This document shows, piece by piece, positions 25,441 to 34,335 of a stretch of 64,000 nucleotides of DNA. Location of the stretch: positions 1 through 64,000 of the forward strand of contig JAYTOI010000045.1 in NCBI GenBank assembly GCA_043747875.1, given 5' to 3'. The notes under the pieces were generated by a model. It was not told the origin of the DNA. It did no database searches and saw only the letters and a program-made list of their open reading frames with translations. The position numbers and the translations under genes are program-made. The number at the start of each line of letters is the position of its first letter. The first letter of the stretch is position 1. The DNA comes from CADEED01 sp043747875. Lineage in GTDB: Bacteria > Pseudomonadota > Gammaproteobacteria > Steroidobacterales > Steroidobacteraceae.

Positions 25441-26757
25441 CTAGTGGAAGAAGTACAGGCGTGGGTTGCTCTTAGTCCGGGCCTGCGTCGCGACCACAGC
25501 CCGCTCGAGCGGGTCCCACTCGAATGCTTTGCCGGTCAATGGGTCGCGAAGCCCGGTGCCGGCGACCCGGGCGGGGATTGCCGGCGCGGGCACCGCGTCC
25601 GCGCGCAGCTGCGCGGCGAGCATCGCGGCGCGTCGCCAGGTCTCGACCGCGGCGACCCGCACTGGATAGGCCATCGACGAAGCCACGAGTCGCGGCTTTT
25701 TTCCCAGCGTCTCCTGCGCGGTCAGGTAGTTCTCGAGCGGCACTTCGAAGGCCTGCGCCACGTCGGCGTACTGCCGCGCCATGGTGCGCACCATCATGCG
25801 CGGTGGAAAGATGCCGCTGCTGATCTTCTCGAGCACTTCTGCGGCCGGCGACCCTGCTTCGCTCAGCACCGACGGTTCGCCTATCGGGTGCTCCATCTCC
25901 CGCACGACGGAACGCGTGAATTCCAGTTCGCCGGCGTACACGCGCCACATCGACCGCTCCGGCGCCGACATGGGCCGTCGCCACGCGTCCGGCAGCGCGT
26001 CGCCCACGTGCGCGGGCGGCAGTGCGCGCAGGACCAGGCAGCCGAGGAAGAAATGCTGGCGGATTGCGGCCACCGCGATCATCTTGGCGATCAGGTCGTC
26101 CGCGGACTCCTGCGCCATGCGCCAGAACGACAGGTCGGCCTCGAGTTGCGCGCGGATGGTGGCGACGTCCGCCGTGCGCGCGAAGTCCCGCATCCGGATG
26201 AAGTACCGCCGCTGCGCCGCGAGTATGGCCACCCAGGGCGGCACCGGGCTGTGCAATTCGGATCGCACCGTCGCGTAGTAACCGGAGTGGCGCAGCAGCC
26301 GCTCGTAGCGCGCGAGCAGCAGCAAATCGCACCGGGACCACGCCGGCACAGGCCCGAGCGCCTCGAATGCCGTGCGACACCCGATCTGTTTGTCGACCTT
26401 GCACGCCGCGAGCACGTCATCGAGCTGCGCGCTTTGCAGCTGCTCGAAATCGAGGCCGTCCGCGAGCGGATCCGGCGCTGAGCGCCCACCCAGGTTGAAC
26501 TCCGCCAACCAGGCCAGCCGCTCCGCGCCGGCCCGCGCCGGGTCGACGTCCATCGCGGCCTGAAAGCCCCATAGATAGATGTAGGCGTTGTCGGTGTCGG
26601 GGACGCGCGGTCGCTCGGCCAGCACCCGCGCCAGGCGCCGCTCCGCCGAGGACGGTCGATCCAGGCGCCAGTGCATGAAGATCGCGCTCATGACGGCCAG
26701 CGTCGCCGCGACCAGCACGCCGATGCCGATCGGCCAGAGTAGTTTGCTTGCCTTCAT
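25441..26757 (-). CDS. membrane-anchored protein of unknown function
   Basis: 438 residues. One N-terminal transmembrane helix (about residues 7-30, IGIGVLVAATLAVMSAIFM) is followed by a mainly helical, Ala/Arg/Leu-rich periplasmic domain. Two cysteines (AACKVDKQIGC) near residue 125 might pair. A C-terminal stretch (GTGLRDPLTGKAFEWDPLERAVV) resembles segments seen in other proteobacterial hypotheticals. No enzyme motif recognised. It is transcribed divergently from the HEYTH-motif gene, with only 41 bp between the start codons. Confidence 0.65.
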   Translation of the reverse strand: MKASKLLWPIGIGVLVAATLAVMSAIFMHWRLDRPSSAERRLARVLAERPRVPDTDNAYIYLWGFQAAMDVDPARAGAERLAWLAEFNLGGRSAPDPLADGLDFEQLQSAQLDDVLAACKVDKQIGCRTAFEALGPVPAWSRCDLLLLARYERLLRHSGYYATVRSELHSPVPPWVAILAAQRRYFIRMRDFARTADVATIRAQLEADLSFWRMAQESADDLIAKMIAVAAIRQHFFLGCLVLRALPPAHVGDALPDAWRRPMSAPERSMWRVYAGELEFTRSVVREMEHPIGEPSVLSEAGSPAAEVLEKISSGIFPPRMMVRTMARQYADVAQAFEVPLENYLTAQETLGKKPRLVASSMAYPVRVAAVETWRRAAMLAAQLRADAVPAPAIPARVAGTGLRDPLTGKAFEWDPLERAVVATQARTKSNPRLYFFH

Positions 26758-26798
26758 GCCGGGTTGGGATTTAACTCCATTGTCCGCAGGGAGTCTCC

Positions 26799-28397
26799 AT
26801 GAAAAGAACGGTCACCGCCGCCGCACTGCTGCTCGCATTCCTGGCAAACACGCCCGATGCCGCCGAGCCGCGCATCGGCAAATTCGTGCGCTACGACGCG
26901 GGCGACTTCACCATCGTGACGTCGCGCGGCGCCAGCCAGGCGCGCCAGTTCGTCGGGGACCTGCGCAAGTTCCGCATCACGCTCGAGAAGGTGCTCGCCA
27001 AGAGCGCCACCAACAACCAGTTCCCGACCACCATCGTGGTCGTGAGCGCGCGCGACTGGACCAACTACCTGCAGCCGCGCCAGGGCGTCGCCGGCTGGTT
27101 CCAATCCGTTCCGTTCGCCAACTACATCACGATCAATGGCGATGGCCAGCCGGAGGAAGCGGCCCACATCATCTTCCACGAGTACACGCACTACTTCCTG
27201 GCCTCGCAGTTCTCCGGCGAGCACCCACCGTGGTTCAGCGAGGGCTTGGCCGAGTTCATGGGGTACACATCGTTCAGCAGGATCAAGGGAATGGCGGTCG
27301 TGCAGATTCCGATGTTCCACGTCGACGGGATACGTCACGGCAACTGGATCCCGTTCGAGAGACTCATCAAGGTGGATCACGACTCGCCGGAGTACCAGTC
27401 GCACAAGCTGGCGGATTCGTTCTATGCCCAATCCTGGCTCACGATGCACTACGGTCTGCTCGAGAACCGTGAATTCCGCACACAGATATTTACGTACCTG
27501 AACCAGCTCAATTCGTTGCACCCGCACGAGGAAGCCGTGCGCAATTCATTCGGCACCGACCTCACGGCCGTCGACAAGCTGCTGCGCGCGTACTCGCGCA
27601 GTTCGAAGATTGGAGGCGGCGGCGTGAACATCGGCGAGATCCCGCCGGTGACGCTGCCCGTAGGCGAGCCGGTGGCCGAGAACGACGCGTACGCCATCCT
27701 CATCAACCTCATGCTCGAGACACGGCTCGCGCCCGCGCGCATCCGGCCGCTCGTCGACGCACTCGTCCACCGCGAGCCGAAATCCGCGCGGGTCGCAGTG
27801 CTGAGCGCGCGGCTCGCGGCCGCCGAGCAGAACCAGGCGGGGTTCGCCGAGGCCGTCGCCGAAGCCGAGTCGGCGCTCACGTCGGGCGACTGGCTCGCGC
27901 GTCGCGATCTGGCCAACGTACTCCTGCGCAACGCGACCGAGTCCGGGTCGTCGCGCACGTCCGAGGACGAGAAGCGCGACTTGGAACGTGCGCACAAGTG
28001 GTTCGGCGAGGCGATTGCCCACAACAATCAGGACGTGCTGGCGCTGTGGGGCTTCGGCACCGCCGCGACGCGCCTCGAGAAGAACCTCGAGATGGCCGAG
28101 GAGGCATTGGTGGCGGCTTACGAGCTCGCGCCCGCGAGCGCGGACATCGCCGTCTCGCTCGCCAATCTCAACGGTCGGCGCAACAAGCCAGACCTGATGG
28201 TGCCCTATCTACAGGATGCGATCCGCTATTCGACCAACCTCGGCATGCGGCGCTGGGCGGCGGAAACGCTGCTCGAACTGCGCAAGTTCCTGGCCGAGCG
28301 CGATGCCGTCGAGGCGCAGAACAAGGCGCAGCGCGAGGCATACGAGAAGCTGCTCGCGGACTACGAAAAGCAGTACGGGAAGAAAAAGAAAAAATAG
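26799..28397 (+). CDS. secreted HExxH-motif metallopeptidase-like TPR protein (DUF1570-like)
   Basis: 532 residues with a signal peptide (TAAALLLAFLANTPDAA). Residues 127-131 are HEYTH, and WFSEGLAEF (Glu148) 17 residues later offers the third zinc ligand, so the gluzincin layout is complete. The C-terminal half is helical with TPR-like repeats (AHKWFGEAIAHNN, AEEALVAAYELAP) and ends in a Lys-rich tail. This layout matches DUF1570-type proteins, whose activity is mostly untested. A CAGGGAG site precedes the ATG. Probably periplasmic. Confidence 0.78.
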   Translation: MKRTVTAAALLLAFLANTPDAAEPRIGKFVRYDAGDFTIVTSRGASQARQFVGDLRKFRITLEKVLAKSATNNQFPTTIVVVSARDWTNYLQPRQGVAGWFQSVPFANYITINGDGQPEEAAHIIFHEYTHYFLASQFSGEHPPWFSEGLAEFMGYTSFSRIKGMAVVQIPMFHVDGIRHGNWIPFERLIKVDHDSPEYQSHKLADSFYAQSWLTMHYGLLENREFRTQIFTYLNQLNSLHPHEEAVRNSFGTDLTAVDKLLRAYSRSSKIGGGGVNIGEIPPVTLPVGEPVAENDAYAILINLMLETRLAPARIRPLVDALVHREPKSARVAVLSARLAAAEQNQAGFAEAVAEAESALTSGDWLARRDLANVLLRNATESGSSRTSEDEKRDLERAHKWFGEAIAHNNQDVLALWGFGTAATRLEKNLEMAEEALVAAYELAPASADIAVSLANLNGRRNKPDLMVPYLQDAIRYSTNLGMRRWAAETLLELRKFLAERDAVEAQNKAQREAYEKLLADYEKQYGKKKKK

Positions 28398-28426
28398 CGC
28401 CCGACGCGCGGGCCGATCAGGCCTAA

Positions 28427-28996
28427 CTACTTTTTCTTGCCCAGCAGCTGATCGATCACGTTGCCGCGATCGCGATCGGGGGCGCCGGTGACGCCGGCGC
28501 GTTGCGCCGCGTCGCCCTGGCGCTTGCCGCTGCCGTGCTGATTGTATGGATCGAACCCACCGCCCTGGTCGCGGCCTGACTTTTCTGGCTTGAGCGCCAG
28601 GCTGGGCGGCTGATCTTCGACCTGCAGGTCGGCGATGGAGAGACGCTTGAGCGCGGCGGTCTGACTGAGCGCGGCGAACTCGCCGGTGGCGATCGCGAAG
28701 TCCCACACCGCCACGCCGCGATCGTCGTGCTTGACACGACCCGCCGGACGCTCGGCGGGACGGCTGGTCGGCCACATGGATTTCGCTTCGGGTTTGCTGG
28801 CGCGGGCGCCTGCACTGGAGCCGGAGAGATGCTCGTACTCGCGCTCTTCTTTTTCGGCGCGCTGCAGTCGCATGGACTTCAGTCGCACGGTGGTGCTCTC
28901 GATGCTGAAGCCGCCCGAATCGGATGGCGACGGCATCGGCGCGCCGTCGTGACGGCTGCTGACTTGCTCGTGCGGTGGTTTGCGATGGTCTGGCAT
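28427..28996 (-). CDS. conserved hydrophilic protein of unknown function
   Basis: 189 residues from ATG 28996 (an upstream in-frame start at 29086 is also open). No signal peptide or membrane segment; composition is charged and Gly/Pro/Ser rich, probably disordered in large part. The middle has DRGVAVWDFA and an ATGEFAALSQTAALKRLSI segment, then FDPYNQ. I recall this pattern from short conserved hypotheticals in Beta- and Gammaproteobacteria, but no function is known to me. Convergent with the HEYTH-protein gene. Confidence 0.65.
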   Translation of the reverse strand: MPDHRKPPHEQVSSRHDGAPMPSPSDSGGFSIESTTVRLKSMRLQRAEKEEREYEHLSGSSAGARASKPEAKSMWPTSRPAERPAGRVKHDDRGVAVWDFAIATGEFAALSQTAALKRLSIADLQVEDQPPSLALKPEKSGRDQGGGFDPYNQHGSGKRQGDAAQRAGVTGAPDRDRGNVIDQLLGKKK

Positions 28997-29118
28997 GTCA
29001 GTGATCCAATTGAACCCGTGCTCTCTCACAGACTGTTGTCGGCGCGAATCGCTCCCGATTGAACCGCAAAAGTGGATCGACTTCACACATTGTCGTCAGG
29101 CGGCGACGTAGACGCGCT

Positions 29119-29526
29119 TCAGCGGCGCGTACGGTCGGCACGCGCGACGCGCCAGTCGCCGTCATAACGCCGGAATTCGACGCGCAGCCGTTCGCGGTCC
29201 GCGCCGCCCGAGGCCAGCGAGGTGACCGTCACATCCGCCTGCGCCATCCCATCGGCTGGAAATTCGAGATCGTCGACGTCGACGATCAACTCGATCTTCG
29301 GGTTCATGAGGAAATATCCGCGCAGGAAATCGCGCAGCTGGTTTTTGTCAAAACCGCGCGCGTCGGTGTAATCGTCGGCGACGAACGCGAGCACGTCGGA
29401 TGCATCGCGCGCCTCCGCCGCTTCTTCGGCGCGCGCGAGCAGCTCGTGAACTTTCTCTTCATCGGTCGAGCGCGCTCCGCACGCGCAGATGAGCGTCACG
29501 GAAAAAAGTACGGCGAGAAATTTCAT
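29119..29526 (-). CDS. putative lipoprotein, NTF2/SnoaL-like fold
   Basis: 135 residues from ATG 29526. The leader MKFLAVLFSVTLICACG ends in a weak lipobox (ICAC). The mature domain, with an N-terminal helix (EKVHELLARAEEAAEARD) and alternating strands (VLAFVADDYTDARG, IELIVDVDDLEF, RVEFRRYDGDWRVA), has the look of an NTF2-like cone fold, as in ketosteroid-isomerase-like proteins. No catalytic residues can be assigned. Confidence 0.6.
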   Translation of the reverse strand: MKFLAVLFSVTLICACGARSTDEEKVHELLARAEEAAEARDASDVLAFVADDYTDARGFDKNQLRDFLRGYFLMNPKIELIVDVDDLEFPADGMAQADVTVTSLASGGADRERLRVEFRRYDGDWRVARADRTRR

Positions 29527-29646
29527 GAGACGTCCTATTGCAGTTGAGTTCATCAAGCCCTATTGTTCGCGCGCGTTGCGGGGTTGGGAACCGGTCGTGA
29601 CGTCCAGAAATGGTGCTCCGGACCCAGTTGGAGGTGGACAACTGAA

Positions 29647-30027
29647 ATGAAGAAGCCCGTTCGGTCGAGCGACCAAGAACCTGAGCCCCGTCTTCATACC
29701 GTCAATCAGTATCTCGAGAAGAATTTTCCCGACTTCTTCGCCGAAGCCCGTTTCCAAGTTGGAAACGACGACTACTTCCTCTACGCCCGCTTCGGCAAAT
29801 ATCTCGCCAGCTCCATCGAGCATCGGCGCGTCTCCCGCGACAAGATCTACCGTGGCTTCACCGTGCTGAACAAGCTCGCGCGCAAGGCCGAGCGTGATCC
29901 GCAGGTGCGTCACATCCTCGTCAGCGGGCCGCTCGAAGAGCTCGTCGATGAGCCGAAGGCGCGCGCGCTGGCGCTGAAGCGCCTGTCGCCGGTTGCTCAA
30001 GGCTACCTCGAAGGACTCTGCGAGTAA
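29647..30027 (+). CDS. small cytoplasmic protein of unknown function
   Basis: 126 residues from ATG 29647, with GGAGGTGG about 10 nt upstream; the frame is open a further 84 bp but without a better site. Mixed helix/strand, no membrane segment. A conserved-looking core reads VNQYLEKNFPDFFAEARF and DDYFLYARFGKYLASSIE. Divergent from the small lipoprotein gene at 29526. I do not recognise a family with confidence. Confidence 0.6.
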   Translation: MKKPVRSSDQEPEPRLHTVNQYLEKNFPDFFAEARFQVGNDDYFLYARFGKYLASSIEHRRVSRDKIYRGFTVLNKLARKAERDPQVRHILVSGPLEELVDEPKARALALKRLSPVAQGYLEGLCE

Positions 30028-30052
30028 GAGACTAAGAGAGTGGTGCCTCCGC

Positions 30053-33000
30053 TCACCGCCACAGTCCGCCGGTCTTCCACGCCTCGAATGCCATGCGCAG
30101 CCAGCGCACCAGCGCGAACGCCATCCAGCTCGCCCACGCGAAGAACAGCGCGCGATACACCCACATGGGCACCGACCAGATCGTCGGTGCCTCGAGCGGT
30201 CCGCTGGTCTGATCCTGAAACCACGTGAACGTGCGATTGTTCGAACCCGGTCCCGCCACACCCATGTCGGGCGCGGCCAGCAAACCGTTGCGAATCCCGG
30301 AGAACACCAGCGCCGCGATCACGATCACCGTGAACAGCGCGAGAAACACCTGCAGTGCATTGAAAGCCGACGCTCGCAGTCCTTCCGCCGGCTTCCACTG
30401 CGCGCGCCAGCGCATCACGAACAGCCACGCGGCGGTCCACGCGAACACCAGCCACGATTGCGTCGACAATCCGACCCCGAGCAGCAGCCACTCGTAAAAC
30501 CTCAGCGGCGACCGCGACCACCTCGCGAGCAGCCACGCGACGGCGACGAACACGGCGAGCTCGCCCCAGTAGAGAAATGCCGGCCCGACGCCAACGCCGC
30601 TCGCGAACAGCGGCCAGCGCGACTCTGGCATGGCCACGGTGTGCGTGAGATTGCTCGCCGGTGAGTTGAGATCGACGACGCCCGGATGCGTGCGCATGCC
30701 GATCTCTCCCGGCATTTCCCAATCTACTTCGACGTGGTGCGCGCCCGGCGTCAGCGACAGCGGCAGCTCGCCCTTCTCCGGCCGCAACTGCTGCGGCACG
30801 CCGTCGAAGCGCACCGCCGTCACGCGCGCGTCGGCCGGCAGATCGATGACGTGCCGCCCGCCCTGCGTGCTGCGGTAATCGAACGCGAGCTTCACATCCG
30901 AGGTGCGCTTGCCCACCTGCGTGTACAGCGCGGCCGAATCGATCGCGAGCGTGGTGCCGCGCGCCGCCGCCGGACGCGTGACGTGCACCACCAGCTTCTC
31001 ACCGGGCCGCGGGATGAAGCGGAATTCCCATACCGGCGCCTGGACATTCTGCGGCAGCACCGGCGGGAAACCTTCGAACGCCACGTTCCACTGCGGATTC
31101 ACGATGAAGCTCCACACCTCGCCGCGTGCCGCCTCCGCAGGAAGCATCAGCTCGATCGTCTCCGAGCGCGCGAGGCCCGAGTGCCATTGCGTCTGGCCCT
31201 GTCCGGCGCCAAGGCCGACGAGCGCGTTGCCGTTGCGCGTCTCGACGCCCGCGGTCTGCACGGATTCGTTCTGGACCAGCGGCACCTCGACCGAGATCGC
31301 CGCGCGCTGCGGCGCGACGCGCGTCACGTAAGTGTCGAGCGTCCAGTCGAGGTCGAGGTTGAACACCCGGCTCACGCGCACGTACGCCGGAAATTCGCTG
31401 CCGGCGGACAGCGCCGTGCCGATGCGCGACTCCGTCACGCGTGCCAGCTCGACCGCGCCGGCGACGAGGCGTCCTTCGTTGATGCCACTCACCGTCCAGC
31501 CGCGCGCGCTCACGGATATCGCGCGCGGCGACTGCGGGAATGCCAGCGGGATCGAGTCCGTGGCGGCCAGTCGGCCCGTGAGACGAACGGTGTGCGCGCC
31601 CGGCGTCAATGGCACCCACAGCGACGCATCGCCTCCGCGCGCGATCGCGAGTGCGGTGCGGGCATCCAGCGTGACCGCGTCGAGCTGCCAGCGATCGCTG
31701 GCGTGCGGCATCGCGACGGCGATCGACGCCAGCGCGCTCACCTCGAGTGTCACGTCGAGTCGCTCGCCGTCGACGACGACCCGGGCGTTCGTGATCTCCG
31801 CGCACATCGGCGCGCAGTCCGGCGCCGCGGTCAACCGCCGCTTGAGCTCTTCGAGCAGTTCGCTGGCGGGTGCGCCCGGCGGCGCCTGCGCCCGCGCGGA
31901 GGGCGAGCCGCCCAGGACGGCAAGGGCGGTTGCGATGACGAACATCGCCAGCGTGCCGGCAAAGCCGGTGCCGCTTCCGGTCGCGGGCGACGCCGCGTCG
32001 GGCGTGGAAGTCGCAGCGGCTGCGGAATCTCCCCGCGGCTGGCGCCAGCGATTGCCGAAGCTCAGCCATGCCAGCCACACGAACAGCGTGAGCAGTGCGA
32101 TCACGCCGGTGATGCGCCAGAAGAACAGCGTGACCGGTCCGATGTAGACGAAGCGCACTTCGTCGGCGGCTTCGACCGGCCCCGACCAGCCGAACGAATA
32201 GGAGTTGTAGCGCCACGCCGGAATGCCGGGACCCGCCTGCAGTACCGTACCCGCGGCGTAACGCTGCACGACCTGCAGCGAGTTCAGACCACGGGCCTTG
32301 AACTCGTTTGCGTTCGTGTCGGAGCGCTCCGGCGACGGCAGCGCCGTCGGGGCGGCCGCATCCGCGTATCCCTCCGACGACATCTTTTCGAGCTCCATGT
32401 TTGTCGCCCGCGGCATTTCCAGCGGCATCGACTGGTTCGCGATGTCGGCCTCGATCGGCGGCGCGGCGCGCGCGCCGATGACGGCGAAGTTGAAATAACC
32501 CCGTCCCTCGAGCTGCGGATAGAGCGCGAGACGCACTTGCGTCCACAGGAACGGCAGCAGCGCAAGCGCCAGCACCGCGAAGCTCAAGGAGCGATACGCG
32601 TGGGCGAATTTCTGGAAGCGCCCGTCCGGCGCCGAGCGCGCGATCGCCAGCGCGGCGAGCAGGTTGCCCCATAACCAGATGTATTGCGGCGCTTCCTGAT
32701 ACGTGAGCAGCAGCGCCAGCGCGGCGATGGCGGCGGGCACGAGGCCCGCGGCCCAATACACGAACACGACTACGACCACGATGCCGAAGACGTTCCACAG
32801 TCCCCAGTTCTCGAGCCACGCGCCCTGAGCATTGTCGGCGCCGGGCGCTGCCAGCAGGCGATGGCCGGCCGGCAGATGGAGCATGCCGGAGACCTGGTCG
32901 AAGCGACTGTCCCAGCCCGTGGCCGGCATCGCGCCGCCGCCCGTCTGGCGCGCGATGGTAGTTAGATTGACCTGCGGCTGGCGCAGCTCGAGGCCCGCGC

Positions 33001-34231
33001 GACCGTCCCGGCCTTCGGTGACCAGGAGCTGCGTGCCGTTCTGCGTGGCGCTCGCCAGCGCATAGGGCGCGCGCATGTCGAGCCGCCAGTCGCGGCGCAG
33101 CGTGCCCTGGATGGAGTCGACGACGGTGAAACCGCCGTGATCGAAGTCGAGCCACAGGTTGCGCGCGAGCTGCAGCCGGTTGTCGTCGGCATTCGCGAGC
33201 CCGCGGCTGCGCTCGACGACGCGCAGCGTGCTGTCTTCAGTCATGCGGAATGCGGGCAGTTGCCGCCACTCGGGCGGCACGTTGGCTTGCGCGGGATCGA
33301 TGCCGTCGGCGCCCTCGGCCGCGGCCACGCGCAATACGTCGTTCGCCGCGAAACTCCAGATCTCGTCGCGGGCCCACTTGCCGCCGCCGGCCTTGGGACG
33401 CGCGAGCTCTGTCGCGACGCCCGTGCCGCGCGCCTGCAGCAGGATCTCGTGGCTGCCGGCGCGCACCTGCACGCGCAGAGTGCCATCACGCTCGAGGCGC
33501 GCGGGCAGCGCGCCGGTGAGGCTCACGGGCGTGAATCCATCGGGCAGCGCGCGCGCCAGCAGCTCCTCGCGCGCGTCGCCGGCGACGTTGAGACGGATGC
33601 GCGTCAGTAGTTGGGCGGGCACGTCGTCGCGCAACAGCCGGTAGACCTGCACTTCCATGGCCGCGGGCTGCTCCGCGCTGCGCCGCTTGCCCAGCCTCAC
33701 CGCGGTGCCGGGACGCTCGGGCTGGACGACGCGCTGGCCGTCGACGGTGAGGTCGACGATGGCCGTGGTGCCGGGCAACGGCAGCGCCTCGGGCCGGGCG
33801 CTCCATTCGAAGCGGCCTGAAATGCTGTAACTGCCGGGCTTCAGCAGTAATCGTGGCGTATCGTCGCCCGCGACTACCGGTGCGGGGGAGCCATTCAATC
33901 GCACGTCGCGCGGCCAGTGCTCGCGGTCGCCGGGCAGGTCCACCCAGCTCTGCGCGTACACCTGCCAGCGCTGCGAGAAAGTGCCGCCGTCGGCATTCAC
34001 GGCGAGCGCGAGCCGCTCGGGCCAGATGCAGCGGTAGTACTGCTGTGGCACGGGCTCACCGGCCGAGAGACCGGCGTTGGCGAGGAACGGGCAATGGCGG
34101 AATTCCTCGCCCTTCAGCACCCAGCCCTGCCAGTCGCGCAGGGCGGGGGGAATGCCTTCCTGCGCCAGCGTCAGCGTCGCGCCCATCGTGGTGAGCACCA
34201 GAAGCCAAGTCGCCGCAATATGTTTGCGCAT
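30053..34231 (-). CDS. very large multi-pass membrane protein of unknown function
   Basis: 1392 residues from ATG 34231 (GGAG upstream). A signal peptide or anchor (ATWLLVLTTMGATLTLA) is followed by a long beta-rich periplasmic domain (about 25-480) with HCPFLANAG near its start. A first membrane block lies at about 480-600 (NVFGIVVVVVFVYWAAGLV and following helices). Two more helices (about 700-730 and 770-790) flank a Thr/Ala-rich linker. A second large beta-rich domain covers about 800-1200. A C-terminal block of about four helices (1220-1390) closes the protein. The two-fold arrangement of soluble and membrane parts suggests an internal duplication or a fusion. No recognised catalytic motif; it could act in envelope or polysaccharide biology, but this is not shown. 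Confidence 0.75.
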   Translation of the reverse strand: MRKHIAATWLLVLTTMGATLTLAQEGIPPALRDWQGWVLKGEEFRHCPFLANAGLSAGEPVPQQYYRCIWPERLALAVNADGGTFSQRWQVYAQSWVDLPGDREHWPRDVRLNGSPAPVVAGDDTPRLLLKPGSYSISGRFEWSARPEALPLPGTTAIVDLTVDGQRVVQPERPGTAVRLGKRRSAEQPAAMEVQVYRLLRDDVPAQLLTRIRLNVAGDAREELLARALPDGFTPVSLTGALPARLERDGTLRVQVRAGSHEILLQARGTGVATELARPKAGGGKWARDEIWSFAANDVLRVAAAEGADGIDPAQANVPPEWRQLPAFRMTEDSTLRVVERSRGLANADDNRLQLARNLWLDFDHGGFTVVDSIQGTLRRDWRLDMRAPYALASATQNGTQLLVTEGRDGRAGLELRQPQVNLTTIARQTGGGAMPATGWDSRFDQVSGMLHLPAGHRLLAAPGADNAQGAWLENWGLWNVFGIVVVVVFVYWAAGLVPAAIAALALLLTYQEAPQYIWLWGNLLAALAIARSAPDGRFQKFAHAYRSLSFAVLALALLPFLWTQVRLALYPQLEGRGYFNFAVIGARAAPPIEADIANQSMPLEMPRATNMELEKMSSEGYADAAAPTALPSPERSDTNANEFKARGLNSLQVVQRYAAGTVLQAGPGIPAWRYNSYSFGWSGPVEAADEVRFVYIGPVTLFFWRITGVIALLTLFVWLAWLSFGNRWRQPRGDSAAAATSTPDAASPATGSGTGFAGTLAMFVIATALAVLGGSPSARAQAPPGAPASELLEELKRRLTAAPDCAPMCAEITNARVVVDGERLDVTLEVSALASIAVAMPHASDRWQLDAVTLDARTALAIARGGDASLWVPLTPGAHTVRLTGRLAATDSIPLAFPQSPRAISVSARGWTVSGINEGRLVAGAVELARVTESRIGTALSAGSEFPAYVRVSRVFNLDLDWTLDTYVTRVAPQRAAISVEVPLVQNESVQTAGVETRNGNALVGLGAGQGQTQWHSGLARSETIELMLPAEAARGEVWSFIVNPQWNVAFEGFPPVLPQNVQAPVWEFRFIPRPGEKLVVHVTRPAAARGTTLAIDSAALYTQVGKRTSDVKLAFDYRSTQGGRHVIDLPADARVTAVRFDGVPQQLRPEKGELPLSLTPGAHHVEVDWEMPGEIGMRTHPGVVDLNSPASNLTHTVAMPESRWPLFASGVGVGPAFLYWGELAVFVAVAWLLARWSRSPLRFYEWLLLGVGLSTQSWLVFAWTAAWLFVMRWRAQWKPAEGLRASAFNALQVFLALFTVIVIAALVFSGIRNGLLAAPDMGVAGPGSNNRTFTWFQDQTSGPLEAPTIWSVPMWVYRALFFAWASWMAFALVRWLRMAFEAWKTGGLWR

Positions 34232-34335
34232 CGCAGTCTCCGCTATGTCGTCTGAGTCTAACAACGCTGGGAAGATCGATATCGGGCTGAACGAGCGTCT
34301 TCGACGGGTCGCGCGGCACGCGCTATCCTTGCCGC

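Noticed and set aside
30686..32674. 662-codon plus-strand open frame
   Set aside because: Arg/His-rich antisense shadow of the 1392-residue membrane protein; that strand's partner has clear membrane helices and a signal peptide.
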